NCBI GenBank assembly: GCA_019747905.1
Contig: JAIEQG010000018.1
Span: 1-46,285 of the forward strand
Source: Burkholderiales bacterium
GTDB taxonomy: Bacteria; Pseudomonadota; Gammaproteobacteria; Burkholderiales; Ga0077523
Length of the DNA: 46,285 nucleotides
Reading direction: 5' to 3'
The translations under genes and the position numbers were made by a program. The notes under the pieces were generated by a model, which did not search any database, was not told the origin of the DNA, and worked only from the letters and a program-made list of their open reading frames with translations. Shown here piece after piece: positions 44,672 through 46,285 of the stretch. How positions within the stretch are numbered: position 1 is the stretch's first letter; each line of letters opens with the position of its first letter.

Positions 44672-45170
44672 GGCCTGGGATCGCTGTTCGGTTGTTCCAT
44701 GGGAATTCTGCTCGGCAGGAAGGATCGATGGCCGCGCCGAGACGTGGGCAGCAGCTGCGCATCCGGTCACCGCAACAAGCGCACCAGTGCACCGCCGCAG
44801 CGGCACGCGATCAACAGTGAATCGCGCGCGTCATTCTCGCGTGCGCGTGTGCGGGCCACAACGATCACGACAGGCAAACGGCTACGTCATTTGACGTATC
44901 GGTGATGCGCGCGCGGAAAGGGTGCGCCGATTCCGGTCGAGGCACTTGTATGGTGCATTGCATCATCCAATGTCCTGGATAGTTTTCAGGATCTCCTCCT
45001 CTGCGCGCGCACATCGGTCGGTTACGTCAAAGTGCGTATTGTTGCACTCGCACATGCCCCCTTACCTTCCGCTCCGACGTGAAACGGATGTGCCGGCAGG
45101 CAGTGAGTTCTTTCACCAGCGCCGATCCCACCGTCCTCGCTCGCCCCCTCGACCGGAAGGAGAACCCCTG
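44672..45170. promoter_or_regulatory. divergent kinase/urtA control region
   Basis: 499 bases without a gene. Landmarks are a TACGTCA dyad (44883-44898), a single TACGTCA at 45023-45029, a dyad AGTGC/GCACT (45031-45048), and the urtA ribosome site GGAAGGAG ending 8 bases before ATG 45171. A run near 44941-44960 (ggtgcattgcatcat) looks vaguely like NtrC-type half sites but not convincingly. No sigma-54 -24/-12 pair at proper spacing. Confidence 0.5.
44883..44898. promoter_or_regulatory. TACGTCA-TT-TGACGTA operator candidate
   Basis: A perfect 7-bp inverted repeat with a 2-base spacer, about 212 bases upstream of the kinase GTG and 272 bases upstream of urtA. A third TACGTCA lies at 45023-45029, about 140 bases before urtA. 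LuxR/FixJ-family regulators bind such dyads. The regulator at 40348 is the obvious candidate. Confidence 0.55.
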
Positions 45171-46285
45171 ATGACCCGTCGCAATCGTCCTGAAACACCC
45201 GATGCCGAAACCGAAGTGCTGTCGCCCGACGCGCTGGCGCGCCGGCGCCTGTCCATGGGCCTCGCCGCGGCGCCGTTCGCTGCGGCGATTCCCGGACTTT
45301 CGTTCGCGGCCGACTATCCCACCGCGAAGGTGAACACCACCGGCCTCGCGATCACCGACAAGGAAGTCACCGTCGGTCAGCTGCATTCGGCCACCGGCAC
45401 CATGGCCATCAGCGAAACCGGCTCGATCCAGGCCGAGCGCCTCGCGATCGAACAGATCAACGCCATGGGCGGCGTGCTTGGCCGCCAGATCAAGGTGATC
45501 CAGGAAGACGGCCAGAGCGACTGGCCGACCTTCGCCGAGAAGGCCAAGAAGCTGCTGGTCAACGACAAGGTGGCCGCGGTGTTCGGCTGCTGGACCTCCG
45601 CCTCGCGCAAGGCGGTGCTGCCGGTGTTCGAGAAGGAAAACGGGATGCTCTATTACCCGACATTCTACGAAGGCCTCGAGCAATCGAAGAACGTCATCTA
45701 CACCGGCCAGGAAGCCACCCAGCAGATCATCTACGGCCTCGACTGGGTCGCCAAGGAGAAGGGGGCCAAGTCCTTCTTCCTCATCGGGTCGGATTACATC
45801 TGGCCGCGCACGTCCAACAAGATCGCGCGCAAGCACATCGAGAACTTCCAGAAGTCCAAGGTGGTGGGCGAGGAGTACTACCCGCTCGGCCACACCAACT
45901 TCAACTCTCTCATCAACAAGATCAAGGTGGCCAAGCCCGATTGCGTGTACGCGATCGTCGTGGGCGGCTCCAACGTGGCGTTCTACAAGCAGATGAAAGC
46001 CGCAGGCATCACTTCCGACAAGCAGCTGCTGCTCACCATCTCGGTGACGGAGGACGAACTCCTCGGCATCGGCGGCGAGAACTGCAACGGCTTCTACGCG
46101 TGCATGAAGTACTTCCAGAGCCTCGATAACGCGAACAACAAGAAGTTCGTGGATGCGTTCAAGGCGAAGTACGGCGCCAAGGCGGTCATCGGCGACGTGA
46201 CCCAGGCCGCCTACCTGGGTCCGTGGCTGTGGAAGGCCACGGTCGAGAAGGCCGGCAGCTTCGACATCGACAAGGTGGCGGCCGC
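45171..46285 (+). CDS. urtA: urea ABC transporter substrate-binding protein UrtA (partial, 3' end outside)
   Basis: Open to the window end (371 codons). A Tat-type signal (ARRRLSMGLAAAPFAAAIPG) is followed by a mature Leu/Ile/Val-binding-fold protein. UrtA-like segments are TVGQLHSATGTMAISETGSI, VAAVFGCWTSASRKAVLPVF, NGMLYYPTFYEGLEQSKNVI and YYPLGHTNFNSLINKI. It binds urea in the periplasm for UrtBCDE (expected downstream). ATG 45171 has GGAAGGAG upstream. Divergent from the permease-kinase system, which probably controls it. Confidence 0.95.
   Translation, partial: MTRRNRPETPDAETEVLSPDALARRRLSMGLAAAPFAAAIPGLSFAADYPTAKVNTTGLAITDKEVTVGQLHSATGTMAISETGSIQAERLAIEQINAMGGVLGRQIKVIQEDGQSDWPTFAEKAKKLLVNDKVAAVFGCWTSASRKAVLPVFEKENGMLYYPTFYEGLEQSKNVIYTGQEATQQIIYGLDWVAKEKGAKSFFLIGSDYIWPRTSNKIARKHIENFQKSKVVGEEYYPLGHTNFNSLINKIKVAKPDCVYAIVVGGSNVAFYKQMKAAGITSDKQLLLTISVTEDELLGIGGENCNGFYACMKYFQSLDNANNKKFVDAFKAKYGAKAVIGDVTQAAYLGPWLWKATVEKAGSFDIDKVAA

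Noticed and set aside
44672..44806. ATG 44806 as the start of the sensor kinase
   Set aside because: The extra 45 residues do not resemble the permease-kinase family and lack a ribosome site; GTG 44671 precedes the conserved part, although its ribosome site is also weak.
44935..44965. Sigma-54 promoter or NtrC site before urtA
   Set aside because: The GG and GC elements are 12 bases apart instead of 10, and the TGCA half-sites are imperfect.

Overview
The window looks like chromosomal DNA of a high-GC betaproteobacterium (Burkholderiales or a relative; inferred). The reasons are the order lpxK - Trm112-like - kdsB - adk - PPi-dependent pfp - hppA, the urea-transporter gene next to a permease-type sensor kinase, and uniformly GC-rich codon use. 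No rRNA, complete tRNA or CRISPR array was seen.

Left chromosomal part (1-22406). Two tandem MalT/SARP-type regulators (the first only as its 3' end) precede an exported alpha/beta hydrolase. A SWIM-SNF2 helicase follows, then the lpxK-kdsB-adk-pfp-hppA block. The PPi-dependent phosphofructokinase and the K+-independent H+-pumping pyrophosphatase make this a pyrophosphate-centred energy block. Next come a heme-oxygenase-fold (CADD/PqqC-like) enzyme, a membrane PAS-GGDEF-EAL protein, a VOC protein, a small secreted Cys protein, a class I aldolase and a gamma-carbonic anhydrase. A modular repeat family of about 80 or 150 bp lies directly behind the SNF2, kdsB, pfp and aldolase genes.

Integrated element (about 22407-37669, 15.3 kb). 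A tyrosine integrase, excisionase-like protein, large primase-helicase and an inverted iteron array (putative origin) are followed by a chain of overlapping small genes. That chain includes scaffold-like and internal-virion-like proteins. No capsid, portal, large terminase, tail or lysis gene was seen. Beyond the chain lies cargo: an SRAP protein, a nonsense-mutated nuclease and several single-TM proteins. The layout (integrase, excisionase, primase, origin, packaging-type genes, cargo) resembles phage satellites (PICI-like). Candidate attachment cores with a common TTCGGAG centre and paired TACGCAC arm sites mark both ends. This is the best candidate for an undescribed system here.

Right chromosomal part (37670-46285). 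A small conserved protein, an epoxide-hydrolase-like enzyme and an orphan ParA ATPase come first. A two-component pair follows, in which the kinase is an NCS1-permease/zinc-cluster/histidine-kinase/receiver fusion, coupled to a LuxR-type regulator. The pair is divergent from urtA (cut by the window end). A TACGTCA dyad lies in the shared upstream region, suggesting that the pair senses a nitrogenous solute and controls urea uptake.
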